A stretch of DNA of 64,000 nucleotides from Asticcacaulis sp. AC402. GTDB taxonomy: Bacteria > Pseudomonadota > Alphaproteobacteria > Caulobacterales > Caulobacteraceae. The stretch is from the NCBI RefSeq assembly GCF_000495835.1, contig NZ_AWGC01000012.1:186001-250000 (forward strand), given 5' to 3'. Shown in pieces: positions 53,132-63,048 of this stretch (position 1 is the stretch's first letter; every line of letters starts with the position of its first letter). The notes beneath the pieces were generated by a model. It saw only the letters and a list, made by a program, of their open reading frames with translations. It was not told the origin of the DNA and did no database searches. Made by a program: the position numbers and the translations under genes.

Positions 53132-54016
53132 TTATATCCTGTAAAGGCGTTCCGCATTCGCCGCGAACATCGCGTCCCGTTCTTGTCGGCTGAACTTGGT
53201 TGTCAGCTCGTCGTAGGTTTGAAGTTGCCGCGCATAACCGTTGAACAGCTTATCCGTCGGGAAGTCGCTGGCGAACATGACGCGCGCCGGCGTGAAGATA
53301 TCGATGGTCTCATGGATCAGCGGCGCAATGCTGTCAGCCGTCCAGTTCCGGTCGACAAAACCGAGGCCGGAAATCTTTACCGCCACATGCGGCAGTTCCG
53401 CCAGCTTGCGCATACCAAAGCGCCACGCCTCAACCCCGTCGACCGGCATGCCCATATGGTTGATCATCACCTGGATGTCGGGATGGTTCTTCGCCACCTC
53501 ATAGGCCTGCGCCATCTGGACCGGATAGATCTGCAGGTCGAAGCTTAGGCTGTATTTTGCCAGCAGGGCATAGCCCTTGGCTAACTGCGGATCATCGAAC
53601 AAATTGTCGGGCCCATAGGTCAGGCGCGGATCGGGATGCCAGTTCAGGATATGGCGGATACCGCGCACCTTGGAACTCTCGACATGCGCAGCTAACAAGC
53701 CTTCGACATCAGTATTGTTCAGCGCCGCAAAGGCGACGATGGCATCAGGGCCGGCCGGCAGGTCTTGCAGCCAACGCGTCTCGGCCAGGGCGTCTTCCGG
53801 GTGGGCACCGGCATCGATATGGACGATCTTGGTGACATTGAAACCGGCGGCGTCGCCGCGATAGTCCGCGGGCAGATAATCGTGGGCGATGGGCTCGACC
53901 GAACCATTGGGGCCATCGTCCGAAAACGGTGGGGTCAGCCACGGATAACGAATGTGGGAAAGGTGCCGAATCTGCCAAAGATGGATGTGGGCGTCGACAA
54001 AACGCTCTATGGTCAT
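53132..54016 (-). CDS. amidohydrolase-family lactonase-like enzyme
   Basis: The 294-residue TIM-barrel protein begins MTIERFVDAHIHLWQIRHL, where DAHIHLW is the metal-binding start of the amidohydrolase-2 group. Later are IVHIDAGAHPEDALAETRWL near 70, GIRHILNWHPDPRL near 120, MINHMGMPVDGVEAWRFG near 185 and MFASDFPTDKLFNGY near 255 with the conserved Asp. Relatives open sugar lactones such as L-rhamnono- or L-fuconolactone. Co-transcription with rhaT suggests a rhamnose-linked substrate. The chosen Met has CAGGA upstream; nine earlier codons are open but unlikely. Confidence 0.8.
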   Translation of the reverse strand: MTIERFVDAHIHLWQIRHLSHIRYPWLTPPFSDDGPNGSVEPIAHDYLPADYRGDAAGFNVTKIVHIDAGAHPEDALAETRWLQDLPAGPDAIVAFAALNNTDVEGLLAAHVESSKVRGIRHILNWHPDPRLTYGPDNLFDDPQLAKGYALLAKYSLSFDLQIYPVQMAQAYEVAKNHPDIQVMINHMGMPVDGVEAWRFGMRKLAELPHVAVKISGLGFVDRNWTADSIAPLIHETIDIFTPARVMFASDFPTDKLFNGYARQLQTYDELTTKFSRQERDAMFAANAERLYRI

Positions 54017-54145
54017 CTGGACGGTTCCTGATGTTTGTCCCATTTATTATGACAAAACCATACTATGTGGGAACAGTGAGTCAAGGCAATTGAAGGCTGG
54101 AAAACAGTTTCATTTGATACTATGCTGCACGCAACGGAGGACATC

Positions 54146-55414
54146 ATGGCGGCCTATCTGAGTGGTTTCGGCAATCATTTCGCCACCGAAGCGGAGTCAG
54201 GCGCCCTGCCTGTCGGCCGCAATTCGCCGCAGCATGTGCCCTTCGGGCTCTATGCCGAGCAGTTTTCCGGCACCGCGTTTACGGCACCGCGCAGCGACAA
54301 CCGCCGCACCTGGTTTTACCGGTTGCGCCCCAGTGCCCAGCACCCGCCGTTTCAGCCGCTGGATGGCGCCGGTCGGTGGCTGAGTGCGCCGTTCGGCGGA
54401 AAGGTGACGCCCAACCGCCTGCGCTGGTCGCCGGTCACGGTCGACGGGGAACATGACTTTATCGACGGGCTGGTGACCTATGCCGGCAACGGCGATGTCG
54501 CAACCCAGTCGGGTGTGGCATTAAGCCTTTACACCGCCGCTTGCAGCATGGACCGCGTCCTGTTCAATGCCGATGCCGAAATGGTCATCGTACCGCAGGA
54601 GGGCGCTTTGCAGGTCATGACCGAATGCGGCGTGCTGGAGGTCGAACCGCTCCAGATCGCCGTCATTCCTCGCGGTCTGAAATTCCGGGTCGCGATCGAT
54701 GGTCCTTCGCGGGGCTATGTTTGTGAGAACTACGGCGCACCGTTCCGGCTGCCGGATCTTGGGCCGATCGGCGCCAACGGCCTTGCCAATCCGCGCGATT
54801 TCGAGACTCCGATGGCAGCCTTCGAAGACCGCGATGGGCCGCACACCCTTGTCCAGAAGTTCATGGGTCATCTTTGGACCACAAGGCTTGACCATTCGCC
54901 GCTCGATGTCGTCGCCTGGCATGGCAACCATGCCCCCTATCGCTATGACCTGCGCCGGTTCAATACGATCAATACGGTCAGCTTCGACCACCCCGACCCA
55001 TCGATCTTCACCGTCCTGACCTCGCCGTCCGAGATTGCCGGCACGGCCAATTGCGACTTCGTCATCTTCCCGCCGCGCTGGATGGTCGCCGAAGACACCT
55101 TCCGCCCGCCCTGGTTCCATCGCAACGTCATGAGCGAGTTCATGGGGCTGATCGAAGGCCAGTACGACGCCAAGGCGGATGGTTTTGCGCCGGGTGGTGC
55201 CTCGCTTCACAACTGCATGAATGCCCACGGCCCCGACCGCGACAGCTACGCCAAGGCCGTCGCCGCCGAGTTGAAACCGCACCGCATCGCCGACACTATG
55301 GCCTTCATGTTCGAAACCCGCTGGGTGCTGACGCCCACGGCCCTTGCCACCGAGATGGCGCAAAAGGACTACGACGCCTGCTGGGGCGGATTTGAGAAAG
55401 CCAGGTTGCCATGA
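54146..55414 (+). CDS. hmgA: homogentisate 1,2-dioxygenase
   Basis: The 422-residue iron enzyme opens the ring of homogentisate to maleylacetoacetate. It starts [19 protein letters not shown] after CGGAGG. Family blocks are [59 protein letters not shown] near 265 and [20 protein letters not shown] near 340 followed by [11 protein letters not shown], with the metal-binding His and Glu residues. It heads the hmgA-fahA-HD unit, with ATGA coupling to fahA, and is divergent from the amidohydrolase-rhaT pair across a 129-bp gap. An ATG at 54122 is less likely. Confidence 0.95.
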   Translation: MAAYLSGFGNHFATEAESGALPVGRNSPQHVPFGLYAEQFSGTAFTAPRSDNRRTWFYRLRPSAQHPPFQPLDGAGRWLSAPFGGKVTPNRLRWSPVTVDGEHDFIDGLVTYAGNGDVATQSGVALSLYTAACSMDRVLFNADAEMVIVPQEGALQVMTECGVLEVEPLQIAVIPRGLKFRVAIDGPSRGYVCENYGAPFRLPDLGPIGANGLANPRDFETPMAAFEDRDGPHTLVQKFMGHLWTTRLDHSPLDVVAWHGNHAPYRYDLRRFNTINTVSFDHPDPSIFTVLTSPSEIAGTANCDFVIFPPRWMVAEDTFRPPWFHRNVMSEFMGLIEGQYDAKADGFAPGGASLHNCMNAHGPDRDSYAKAVAAELKPHRIADTMAFMFETRWVLTPTALATEMAQKDYDACWGGFEKARLP

Positions 55415-56664
55415 TCGACGATACGCATAATCCGAACCTGACCAGTTGGGTCGCCGATGCCAACGGCCATGGCGACTTCCCGATCCAGAACCTGCCGTTC
55501 GGCCTGTTCAGCCCGGTGGATGAAGCGCCGCGGCCCGGCGTGGCCATCGGTGACCATATCATCGAACTGGAGGCCCTGGCCGAGGCCGCGCTGATCGGCG
55601 AGGCCCCTCGCGATCTCGCCGATGTGCTTGGCATGCCGGCACTGCGCAAGACCCTGCGCTGCCAGATGTCAAAACTGCTGAGCGATCCGCAGTATCGTCA
55701 GGTGACGCAAGCCTATCTTCATCGGGCGGCGGACTGCACCATGCATCTGCCGATGCGGATCGGCGACTATACCGACTTCTATGTCGGCATCCATCACGCC
55801 AGGGCCGTTGGCGCCTTGTTCCGGCCAGACAATCCTCTGTTGCCCAACTACAAACACGTGCCGATCGGCTACCACGGCCGGGCCTCCAGTATCCGGCCGT
55901 CCGGCGTGCCCGTGGTACGCCCGCACGGCCAGACCAAGCCGGCTGACAGCGACGTGCCGGTGTATGGTCCGTGCAAGCGGCTGGATTTCGAACTCGAACT
56001 GGGGCTGTGGATCGGCGGCGGCAATCATCTTGGCCGAGCCATCCCCCTCGATGAGGCCGAGCAACATATCGCCGGCATATGCCTGCTCAATGACTGGTCG
56101 GCGCGCGACATTCAGGCTTGGGAATACCAGCCGCTGGGGCCTTTTTTGGCCAAGAATTTCCACTCCACGGTTTCGCCCTGGGTGGTCACCGCGGAAGCAC
56201 TGGAACCGTTCCGGGTAGGGGCCTTGCCGCGGCCTGACGGCGATCCGCAACCCCTGCCCTATCTGCGCGGTGAGAGCACGGTCTACAACGTCGAACTCGA
56301 GGTCCAGATCCAGACCGCCGCCATGCGCGACCAGGGCCTGGCGCCACACGTGTTGAGCCGCAGTTCGGCGCGCGACGCCATGTACTGGACCCCGGCCCAG
56401 ATCGTCACCCACCACGCCAGCAATGGCTGCAACCTGACCACCGGCGATCTGCTGGGTACAGGAACGCTTTCCGGACCGCAGCCGGAACAGGCTGGCAGCC
56501 TGCTGGAACTGAGCCAAGGCGGCAAGGTGCCTGTGGAACTGGCATCGGGCGAAATGCGGCGCTTCCTGGAGGACGGCGACGAGGTCTGGCTGGTCGGGCG
56601 TTGCACCGCCGACGGATATGTGTCCATAGGATTCGGGGCATGCCGCGCCAGGGTGACGGGCTGA
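55411..56664 (+). CDS. fahA: fumarylacetoacetase
   Basis: The 417-residue hydrolase splits fumarylacetoacetate into fumarate and acetoacetate, ending tyrosine catabolism. Its motifs are [20 protein letters not shown] near 112-131 with the catalytic His, [16 protein letters not shown] near 150, [20 protein letters not shown] near 190-208 for metal binding, [20 protein letters not shown] near 226 and [19 protein letters not shown] near 350. It overlaps hmgA by four bases and the HD-like gene by one, so all three are translated together. The isomerase step (maleylacetoacetate to fumarylacetoacetate) is not encoded in the window. Confidence 0.95.
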   Translation: MIDDTHNPNLTSWVADANGHGDFPIQNLPFGLFSPVDEAPRPGVAIGDHIIELEALAEAALIGEAPRDLADVLGMPALRKTLRCQMSKLLSDPQYRQVTQAYLHRAADCTMHLPMRIGDYTDFYVGIHHARAVGALFRPDNPLLPNYKHVPIGYHGRASSIRPSGVPVVRPHGQTKPADSDVPVYGPCKRLDFELELGLWIGGGNHLGRAIPLDEAEQHIAGICLLNDWSARDIQAWEYQPLGPFLAKNFHSTVSPWVVTAEALEPFRVGALPRPDGDPQPLPYLRGESTVYNVELEVQIQTAAMRDQGLAPHVLSRSSARDAMYWTPAQIVTHHASNGCNLTTGDLLGTGTLSGPQPEQAGSLLELSQGGKVPVELASGEMRRFLEDGDEVWLVGRCTADGYVSIGFGACRARVTG

Positions 56665-57401
56665 TGTGCGAATTTGATGATTTTCCACAATCCGGGCGCA
56701 AACGCATCATCGTGCCGGCGGCCGTGGGCCAGTTGGGCACTGACCTGCCCGATTTCGAGACAGAAGCCCTGAAGCAGCTCGCGTCCGGCGCGGTCCTGAT
56801 GATGGGCGACAACCCGGCCCTGCCAAAGCTGCCGGCAGCCCCGACCTTGCAGGATTTCTTCCGCCACCGCCTGCTCCTGCTGGGCGCCACTGGCCGGCAC
56901 CTGCTGATCTCGGCGCAAAAGGCGCTGGAAGGCGGTATGGACGAAGAGGTGGTGCTGGCGGTCTTGCTCCACGACATCGCCCTGCCCTGCCTGATCCGTT
57001 CGGACCACGGCTACTGGAGTGCCCAGATGATCGCCCCCTATGTCAGCGACAAGGTTGCCTGGGCGGTGCAGTATCACCAGGCCCTGCGCTATTTCGCCGA
57101 CGAGCCCAACGGTTATCCGTACCCTGACAATTACAACCGGTTTTTCGGAGAAGACTATGTGCCTCCGGACTATATTCGCCGCGATGCCGAATTCGCGCGT
57201 AGCCACCGCTGGTACATGGCGTCGCGCCAGGTGACGATTTTCGATACCTATCTGTTCGACAAGGGTCCGCTGCCGCAACTGGAGCTGTTCGACGACATCA
57301 TCGGCCGCCATTTCAAAACGCCCAAAGACGGTTTGGGTTTCGACGGTTCGCCGGTCGCGCACATGTGGCGGACCATGATCTGGCCGAATAACTTTTTGTA
57401 A
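56664..57401 (+). CDS. HD-domain-like protein in the tyrosine operon
   Basis: The 245-residue protein starts [20 protein letters not shown], directly overlapping the fahA stop (TGATG). Its centre shows an HD-type metal site: a His in GRHLLISAQ, LAVLLHDIALPCL near 98 and SDHGYWSAQMIAPYV, then WAVQYHQALRYF. The C-terminal half is rich in aromatic residues (YPYPDNYNRFFGEDYVPPDY). I cannot name the substrate. Translational coupling suggests a role in tyrosine or phenylacetate breakdown, perhaps replacing a missing step. Alternative: an oxygenase with an HD-like helical fold. Confidence 0.7.
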   Translation: MCEFDDFPQSGRKRIIVPAAVGQLGTDLPDFETEALKQLASGAVLMMGDNPALPKLPAAPTLQDFFRHRLLLLGATGRHLLISAQKALEGGMDEEVVLAVLLHDIALPCLIRSDHGYWSAQMIAPYVSDKVAWAVQYHQALRYFADEPNGYPYPDNYNRFFGEDYVPPDYIRRDAEFARSHRWYMASRQVTIFDTYLFDKGPLPQLELFDDIIGRHFKTPKDGLGFDGSPVAHMWRTMIWPNNFL

Positions 57402-57438
57402 GTCATACGGAAATACGTTTGGCTACAAGAATCGCTTT

Positions 57439-57540
57439 AAAGCGCAATCCTATAAAGTGTGCAGCACTTTTCGGATAAACTGCGCGACAAAACAAAAACT
57501 TAGAGCGAGATGGCGATTCAATCTAAAGTCATCTGGCTCT
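57439..57540 (+). repeat. F1 repeat copy K (102 bp form, diverged)
   Basis: The copy starts AAAGCGCAATCCTATAAAG and ends TCATCTGGCTCT. Its hairpin 2 has several changes (GCGAGATGGCGATTCAATC), yet the length is still 102 bp and the GATTC in the loop is kept. It appears older than the other copies. The rest of 57402-57639 has no gene. Confidence 0.87.
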
Positions 57541-57639
57541 AGAATTCAGGAGAGCATCTGATCTTCTCCTTCCCACGTCGTCGTGAGGACGGAGCCTGCT
57601 GCTCTCTCGGCGATAGTCTTGAAGCGGTTGGAAGGGTGG

Positions 57640-58641
57640 ATGAAGTTTTTAAAAATCGACGGGTTTGTCGCCGCCATGCTGGGGGCCGTGGTGCTGGGGC
57701 TGCTGTTCCCGCAGTACGGCGTCAGGGACGGGATCCTGCATCTCGACATCGTCACCCAGATCGGTATCGCCCTTGTCTTCTTCCTGCACGGTGCCAACCT
57801 GTCGCCGCACGCCATCAAGGCCGGCGCCGCCAACTGGCGGCTGCATCTGTTTGTCCATGCCGCCACCTTTATCCTGTTCCCCGCCATCGGTATCGCCGTC
57901 TTCTTTGGCACGCAAGGCATACTTCCGCCCGATGTCCGGTTGGGCTTTTTCTATCTCTGCGCCCTGCCTTCGACCATCTCCTCCTCCGTCGCCATGACCG
58001 CCCTGGGCAAGGGCAATGTGCCGGGCGCGGTGTTCGACGCCACCCTGTCCGGCCTGATCGGCATGGTGATCACGCCGCTGTTGGTTTCGATGGTCGCCCA
58101 CACGGCCACCGGCGGACAACTCGACGTGCTGTCGGCCATTCGCGATGTCGCGCTCACCCTTCTGCTGCCCTTTGTCGCCGGCCAGGTGTTCCGGCCGCTG
58201 CTTAAGGACTTCATCGCCCGCCACAAAAGCTGGATCACCCGGGCCGACCGCACGGTCATCCTGCTGATCGTCTACGCCGCCTTCAGTGAATCGACCCTGG
58301 CGAAGATCTGGACCAACTACAATCCGCTCGTCATTGTCGGCATCCTCGCTATGGTTTCGGCCTTGCTGGCTGTGGTTCTGACCGCTACCCGCTTCGCCGC
58401 GAGGATTTTCAACTTCCCGCGCGAAGATGAGGTCGCCGCCGTGTTCTGTGGCTCGAAAAAAAGCCTGGCCAATGGCGCGCCAATCGCGGCCGTCTTGTTT
58501 GCTGGACACCCAGGGATGGGCATGATCATGCTGCCGATCATGCTGTACCACCAGCTCCAGTTGATCGTGTGCAGCCTCCTGGCCCGGCGCTATGCCGACG
58601 CCGCCGAACGCGAAGAACGCTCAAACCAAGGCACATCGTAA
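57640..58641 (+). CDS. bile acid:sodium symporter (BASS/YfeH-like) family transporter
   Basis: The 333-residue protein starts MKFLKIDGFVAAMLG after GGAAGGG and has about ten membrane helices. Family blocks are IGIALVFFLHGANLSPHAIK near 46-65, LGFFYLCALPSTISSSVAMT near 104-123 with the crossing-helix Ser-rich stretch, and CGSKKSLANGAPIAAVLFAG near 280. This fits the YfeH-type branch of the BASS superfamily; the substrate (an organic anion) is unknown. An earlier Met at 57583 lacks a ribosome site. The hybrid kinase gene follows within 130 bp. Confidence 0.87.
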   Translation: MKFLKIDGFVAAMLGAVVLGLLFPQYGVRDGILHLDIVTQIGIALVFFLHGANLSPHAIKAGAANWRLHLFVHAATFILFPAIGIAVFFGTQGILPPDVRLGFFYLCALPSTISSSVAMTALGKGNVPGAVFDATLSGLIGMVITPLLVSMVAHTATGGQLDVLSAIRDVALTLLLPFVAGQVFRPLLKDFIARHKSWITRADRTVILLIVYAAFSESTLAKIWTNYNPLVIVGILAMVSALLAVVLTATRFAARIFNFPREDEVAAVFCGSKKSLANGAPIAAVLFAGHPGMGMIMLPIMLYHQLQLIVCSLLARRYADAAEREERSNQGTS

Positions 58642-58768
58642 ATCCGCGCTTTATGAAAACCTTATGCCGGTTCGCATGCTCCTTATTGGATGCTTATCGA
58701 GCCGACCCTATGGTCACCAACGGCAAACCGTGGCAGCGGTGGGCCGGGGAGGCATTGGGGACGCGACA

Positions 58769-61700
58769 TTGATAAATCTTTTGAAGAAGGCCGCAACTGA
58801 CAGGCAGTTACGTACTGACCTGATCATCTCGCTCAGCCTGGCCATGATCGCCGTCTTCTTCGTCATCAGCGGAATGATATCTTTTCTCAACGTCCGCACG
58901 CTCAACCGCAATGCCGAACTGGTGGCCGAAACCCATGAAGTGCTGCTAGGCCTCAACAATATCATGAGCCTGCTCAAGGACGCCGAAACCGGCCAGCGGG
59001 GCTTTCTCCTGACCGGTGAGGCCGCCTACCTCCAACCGTATGAGGAGGCCCTGCCGGCTGTCGAAAACCAGATGATGGCCTTGGAGCGTGCGATGGAAAG
59101 CCAGCCTCATCAGGTACGGCGGCTTCAGGCCATGCAGGGCCATATCGACTCCAAGCTGGCCGAACTTACCCGGACCGTCGATCTCTACCGCCAGGAGGGG
59201 CCCGATGCCGCCCTGGTGGTTATCAGGCGCAATCGCGGCAAGGCCGACATGGATGCCATGCGCGGTCTGGTCAGTGACATGCAGGATGAAACGCGAAGCA
59301 TCCGTCAGGCACGCCTGGTCGAACGTCAGGAGGCCTTCGTCACGGCCTTCGCCAGTGTGCTCATTTCCGCCGTTATCGGTGTCATCCTGTCGGTCGCCAT
59401 CACCTGGATGATCAGCCGCGCCGCGACCTTGCGGCGCCGGTCGGAGTGGCTGCAAAGCGGCCAGGCCGGGCTCAGCGCTGCCCTGCTCGGTGAGCAAAGG
59501 CTGGATCAGTTGGCCAGGAACGCCCTGATCTATCTCGCTAAATACACCGACGCCCATGCCGCCGCCTTCTATGCCGCCGACGGCAGCGCCTACAAGCGCG
59601 CTGCCACCTACGGCGTGCCCGTCGACGACGACCTGCCGAAAAACTTCACGCGCGGCCAGGGGCTGCTGGGTGAGGCCGTTGTCGACGGCAAGGCGATGGT
59701 CATCAATAACATCGCCGACAGCCATCTGACCGTCGGCGCCGCCCTGGGTCAGTGGCGGCCGAAACATGTCATCATCCTGCCGGCCAAGTCCGACGGTGTC
59801 ATCGAGGCGGTGATCGAACTGGGCTTCCTGCACGCCTATCCACCGGCCACGGCGGACCTGCTGGAACGCGCCTCCGAGGTCATCAGCGTCGCTGTGCGCT
59901 CGGCAAATTACCGCGCTGCCTTGGAGAGCTTCCTCGAGGAAACCCAGCGCCAGTCGCAAGAGTTGCAAACCCAGAGCGAGGAACTGCGTGTCAACAACGA
60001 GGAACTGGAAGAACAAAGCCGGGCGCTAAAGGAATCGCACGTCCGCCTGGAACAGCAGCAGGCCGAACTGGAACAGACCAATTACCTGCTACAGGAACAG
60101 GCCGCGCAACTGGAGGTCCAGCGCGATGACCTCAGCCGCGCCAAGGACGAGGTCGACGTGAAGGCTATCGAGTTGGAGCAGTCCAGCCGTTACAAGTCCG
60201 ACTTCCTGGCCAATATGTCGCACGAACTGCGTACGCCGCTCAATTCGTCGCTGATCCTGGCCAAACTGCTCAGCGATAACACAGGGGGTAACCTGACTGA
60301 GGAGCAGGTCGAATTCGCCCGCACCATCCAGTCGTCAGGCGATGACTTGCTGGCCCTGATCAACGACATCCTCGACCTGTCTAAGATCGAGGCCGGTCAG
60401 ATGGAAATCCACCCCGAACCTGTGTCGCTGAAGCGCCTGGCCAGCGATTTGGAAAGGGCTTTCGCGCCCGTCGCCGCGCAGAAAAGCCTGACACTGATCA
60501 CGCGCCTGGGCGCCGGGGTTCCGGAGACGGTGATCACCGACCGTCAGCGCCTGGAACAAGTTCTGAAGAACCTGCTCAGCAATGCCTGCAAGTTCACGGA
60601 GGCCGGCAGTGTCGAACTGGCCATTCTGCAGGATGAGGGCCGCATCGTCTTTACCGTCAAGGACACAGGCATCGGCATTTCGCCAGAACATCAGCATCTG
60701 GTGTTCGACGCCTTCCGTCAGGCTGATGGCACAATCAGCCGCAAATACGGCGGCACGGGCCTGGGCCTGTCGATCTCTCGCGAGCTATCGCGCCTGCTGG
60801 GTGGTACACTGGCCGTAGCCAGCCAGCTTGGCCTCGGTTCAACCTTCAGCCTGTCGCTGCCTCTGGCAAATGATTGGTCCCGGGACGAGTTGCGCCGCGA
60901 CACCAAGGTCGCGCCACCGTTGCCGGCCGGCTTACCTGAACCCTTGCCGGAACGCCCGGCCATACCGATGCCGCGCAGCGATGTCGGCGATGACCGTGAA
61001 AAACTGAAAGCGGGCGCTCGCAGCATCCTCGTCGTCGAGGACGATCCCTCTTTCGCCCGTATCCTCTACGACCTGGCCCACGATCTCGACTTCCTGTGCC
61101 TGGTCGCCCACACTGCCGAAGACGCCATGGCGACAGCGCAGCAGTATACGCCTTCGGCCATCGTGCTCGATGTCGGCCTGCCGGACCATTCCGGACTTTC
61201 CGTCCTGGACCGGTTGAAGCGCGACGTCCGCACCCGGCATATCCCCGTCCATGTCGTCTCGGCCGGCGACTATGCCCATACCGCCCTGTCACTGGGCGCT
61301 GTCGGCTACATGCTGAAACCGGTCAAGCGCGAAGAACTGATCGATGCCTTCAAACGTCTGGAGGCGCGCCTGGATCAGCCGATGCGTCAAATCCTGATCG
61401 TCGAGGATGATGAAGTCCAACGTCACGCCATGTGCAAGCTGCTGGCCTCTCAGGACGTCGAATGCGTCGCCGTCGGCACCGCCGCCGAATGTCTCGAAAA
61501 GCTGAAAGACCAAACCTTCGACTGCATGGTGCTGGATCTGTCCCTGCCCGACGCCTCCGGCTATTCTCTGCTGGAAACACTGTCCCAGGAAGAGTCTTAT
61601 GCCTTCCCGCCCGTCATCGTCTATACCGGCCGCGAGATTTCGTACGATGACGAGCAGAAGCTGCGCCGCTATTCGCGCTCGATCATCATCAAGGGCGCCA

Positions 61701-62203
61701 AGTCGCCCGAACGCCTGCTGGACGAGGTTACCTTGTTCCTGCACCAGGTGGTGGCGGAACTGTCGCCGGAGCAGCAAAAACTGCTCAAAAAGGCCAAGCA
61801 CCGCGACGCCATGCTGGAAGGTCGCAGAATCCTGCTGGTCGAGGACGACGTTCGCAACGTCTATGCCGTCACCAACATCTTCGAGCCGCTGGGCGCCATC
61901 ATCGCCATCGCGCGCAATGGCCGTGAGGCGCTGGATACACTCGACAAAACGCAGGAACTGCCCGACCAGGCCATCGACCTGGTACTGATGGACGTGATGA
62001 TGCCTGAAATGGATGGGCTGACGGCGATGCGGAAGATTCGGGAAAACAAGGCATGGAAGAAGCTGCCAGTCATCATGCTGACCGCCAAGGCTATGAAGGA
62101 CGACCAGGAGCGCTGCATCGCGGCAGGAGCCAATGACTACATGGCCAAGCCGCTCGATGTCGACAAGCTCGTGTCGCTGGTGCGGGTATGGATGCCAAAA
62201 TAA
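58769..62203 (+). CDS. CHASE3-GAF hybrid sensor histidine kinase with three receiver domains
   Basis: From TTG at 58769 (INLLKKAATDRQLRTDL) the protein is 1144 residues. Order: membrane helix (about 20-40), CHASE3 sensor (KDAETGQRGFLLTGEAAYLQ near 72), second helix (about 190-212), GAF (about 235-385), coiled coil rich in Glu/Gln (about 395-475), HisKA with MSHELRTPLNSS (His near 485), HATPase (GTGLGLSISRELSRLLGG), then receivers starting ILVVEDDPSF, ILIVEDDEVQ and ILLVEDDVRN. Receivers hold Asp in VLDVGLPDHSG, VLDLSLPDASG and LMDVMMPEMDG. The longer frame to 58592 overlaps the transporter gene. CheR starts inside its last codons. Confidence 0.88.
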   Translation: MINLLKKAATDRQLRTDLIISLSLAMIAVFFVISGMISFLNVRTLNRNAELVAETHEVLLGLNNIMSLLKDAETGQRGFLLTGEAAYLQPYEEALPAVENQMMALERAMESQPHQVRRLQAMQGHIDSKLAELTRTVDLYRQEGPDAALVVIRRNRGKADMDAMRGLVSDMQDETRSIRQARLVERQEAFVTAFASVLISAVIGVILSVAITWMISRAATLRRRSEWLQSGQAGLSAALLGEQRLDQLARNALIYLAKYTDAHAAAFYAADGSAYKRAATYGVPVDDDLPKNFTRGQGLLGEAVVDGKAMVINNIADSHLTVGAALGQWRPKHVIILPAKSDGVIEAVIELGFLHAYPPATADLLERASEVISVAVRSANYRAALESFLEETQRQSQELQTQSEELRVNNEELEEQSRALKESHVRLEQQQAELEQTNYLLQEQAAQLEVQRDDLSRAKDEVDVKAIELEQSSRYKSDFLANMSHELRTPLNSSLILAKLLSDNTGGNLTEEQVEFARTIQSSGDDLLALINDILDLSKIEAGQMEIHPEPVSLKRLASDLERAFAPVAAQKSLTLITRLGAGVPETVITDRQRLEQVLKNLLSNACKFTEAGSVELAILQDEGRIVFTVKDTGIGISPEHQHLVFDAFRQADGTISRKYGGTGLGLSISRELSRLLGGTLAVASQLGLGSTFSLSLPLANDWSRDELRRDTKVAPPLPAGLPEPLPERPAIPMPRSDVGDDREKLKAGARSILVVEDDPSFARILYDLAHDLDFLCLVAHTAEDAMATAQQYTPSAIVLDVGLPDHSGLSVLDRLKRDVRTRHIPVHVVSAGDYAHTALSLGAVGYMLKPVKREELIDAFKRLEARLDQPMRQILIVEDDEVQRHAMCKLLASQDVECVAVGTAAECLEKLKDQTFDCMVLDLSLPDASGYSLLETLSQEESYAFPPVIVYTGREISYDDEQKLRRYSRSIIIKGAKSPERLLDEVTLFLHQVVAELSPEQQKLLKKAKHRDAMLEGRRILLVEDDVRNVYAVTNIFEPLGAIIAIARNGREALDTLDKTQELPDQAIDLVLMDVMMPEMDGLTAMRKIRENKAWKKLPVIMLTAKAMKDDQERCIAAGANDYMAKPLDVDKLVSLVRVWMPK

Positions 62204-63048
62204 GCCCTGACCCGCATCGGCCCGTCGGCCGCACCGACGACATCGAGATCCGCCTGTTGCTGGAAGCCATCTTCCAAAAGTACCACTACGACTTCCGCGG
62301 CTATGCCATGGCTTCGGTGAAACGCCGGCTGAACCAGGCCCGGCAAAAGTTCGGCTGCGCCACCCTTTCTGCCCTGCAGGACCGGGTTCTGCACGAACCC
62401 GAACTGATGACCGAACTGCTGTCGTTCCTCACCGTCCAGGTCAGCGAACTGTTCCGCGATCCACAGTATTTCCGCACCCTGCGCGAAAAAGTCATTCCGC
62501 ACCTCAGAACCTACCCGTCGCTCAAGGTTTGGATCGCCGGCTGCTCCACCGGCGAGGAGCTATATTCCTTCGCTATCCTTTTCCGCGAGGAAGGCCTGGA
62601 ATCGCGAACCCTGTTTTACGCAACGGACATCAACCCCGAAGCGCTGAAAAAGGCCGAGGCCGGCATCTACGACCTGGACCGCTTGAAGTTGTTTACCGAA
62701 AACCACCGTCTGTCAGGGGGTAAATCCTCGCTTTCGGATTATTATCGCACCGCCTATGGCGCTGCCGTGTTCGACAAATCCCTGCGCAAAAACTGCGTCT
62801 TTTCTGATCACAGCCTGGCGACCGATGCGGTGTTTGCGGAAACCCACCTGTGCTCTTGCCGCAATGTGCTGATCTATTTCGATTGCGCCCTGCAGGACCG
62901 CGCCATCGGCCTGTTCCAGTCCTCCCTGATCCGAAAGGGTTTCCTGGGCTTGGGGGCAAAGGAAACCCTGCGCTTCTCCCGCCGAAGCGAAGCCTTTTCG
63001 GAGTTCGCGCGCGGGGAGCGCCTTTACCAGAAACGGGACCTGGCATGA
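62188..63048 (+). CDS. CheR-type protein-glutamate methyltransferase
   Basis: The 286-residue protein has an N-terminal helical CheR domain (RLLLEAIFQKYHYDFRGYAM, KRRLNQARQKFGC) and a SAM-dependent methyltransferase fold (LKVWIAGCSTGEELYSFAIL near 112, TDINPEALKKAEAGIYD near 155, SCRNVLIYFDCALQDRAIGL near 225). It overlaps the kinase gene by 16 bp and the CheB gene by four. No full-length chemoreceptor or CheA/CheW gene is nearby, so this pair may methylate a different target such as a component of the adjacent sensory kinase path. Confidence 0.88.
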   Translation: MDAKISPDPHRPVGRTDDIEIRLLLEAIFQKYHYDFRGYAMASVKRRLNQARQKFGCATLSALQDRVLHEPELMTELLSFLTVQVSELFRDPQYFRTLREKVIPHLRTYPSLKVWIAGCSTGEELYSFAILFREEGLESRTLFYATDINPEALKKAEAGIYDLDRLKLFTENHRLSGGKSSLSDYYRTAYGAAVFDKSLRKNCVFSDHSLATDAVFAETHLCSCRNVLIYFDCALQDRAIGLFQSSLIRKGFLGLGAKETLRFSRRSEAFSEFARGERLYQKRDLA

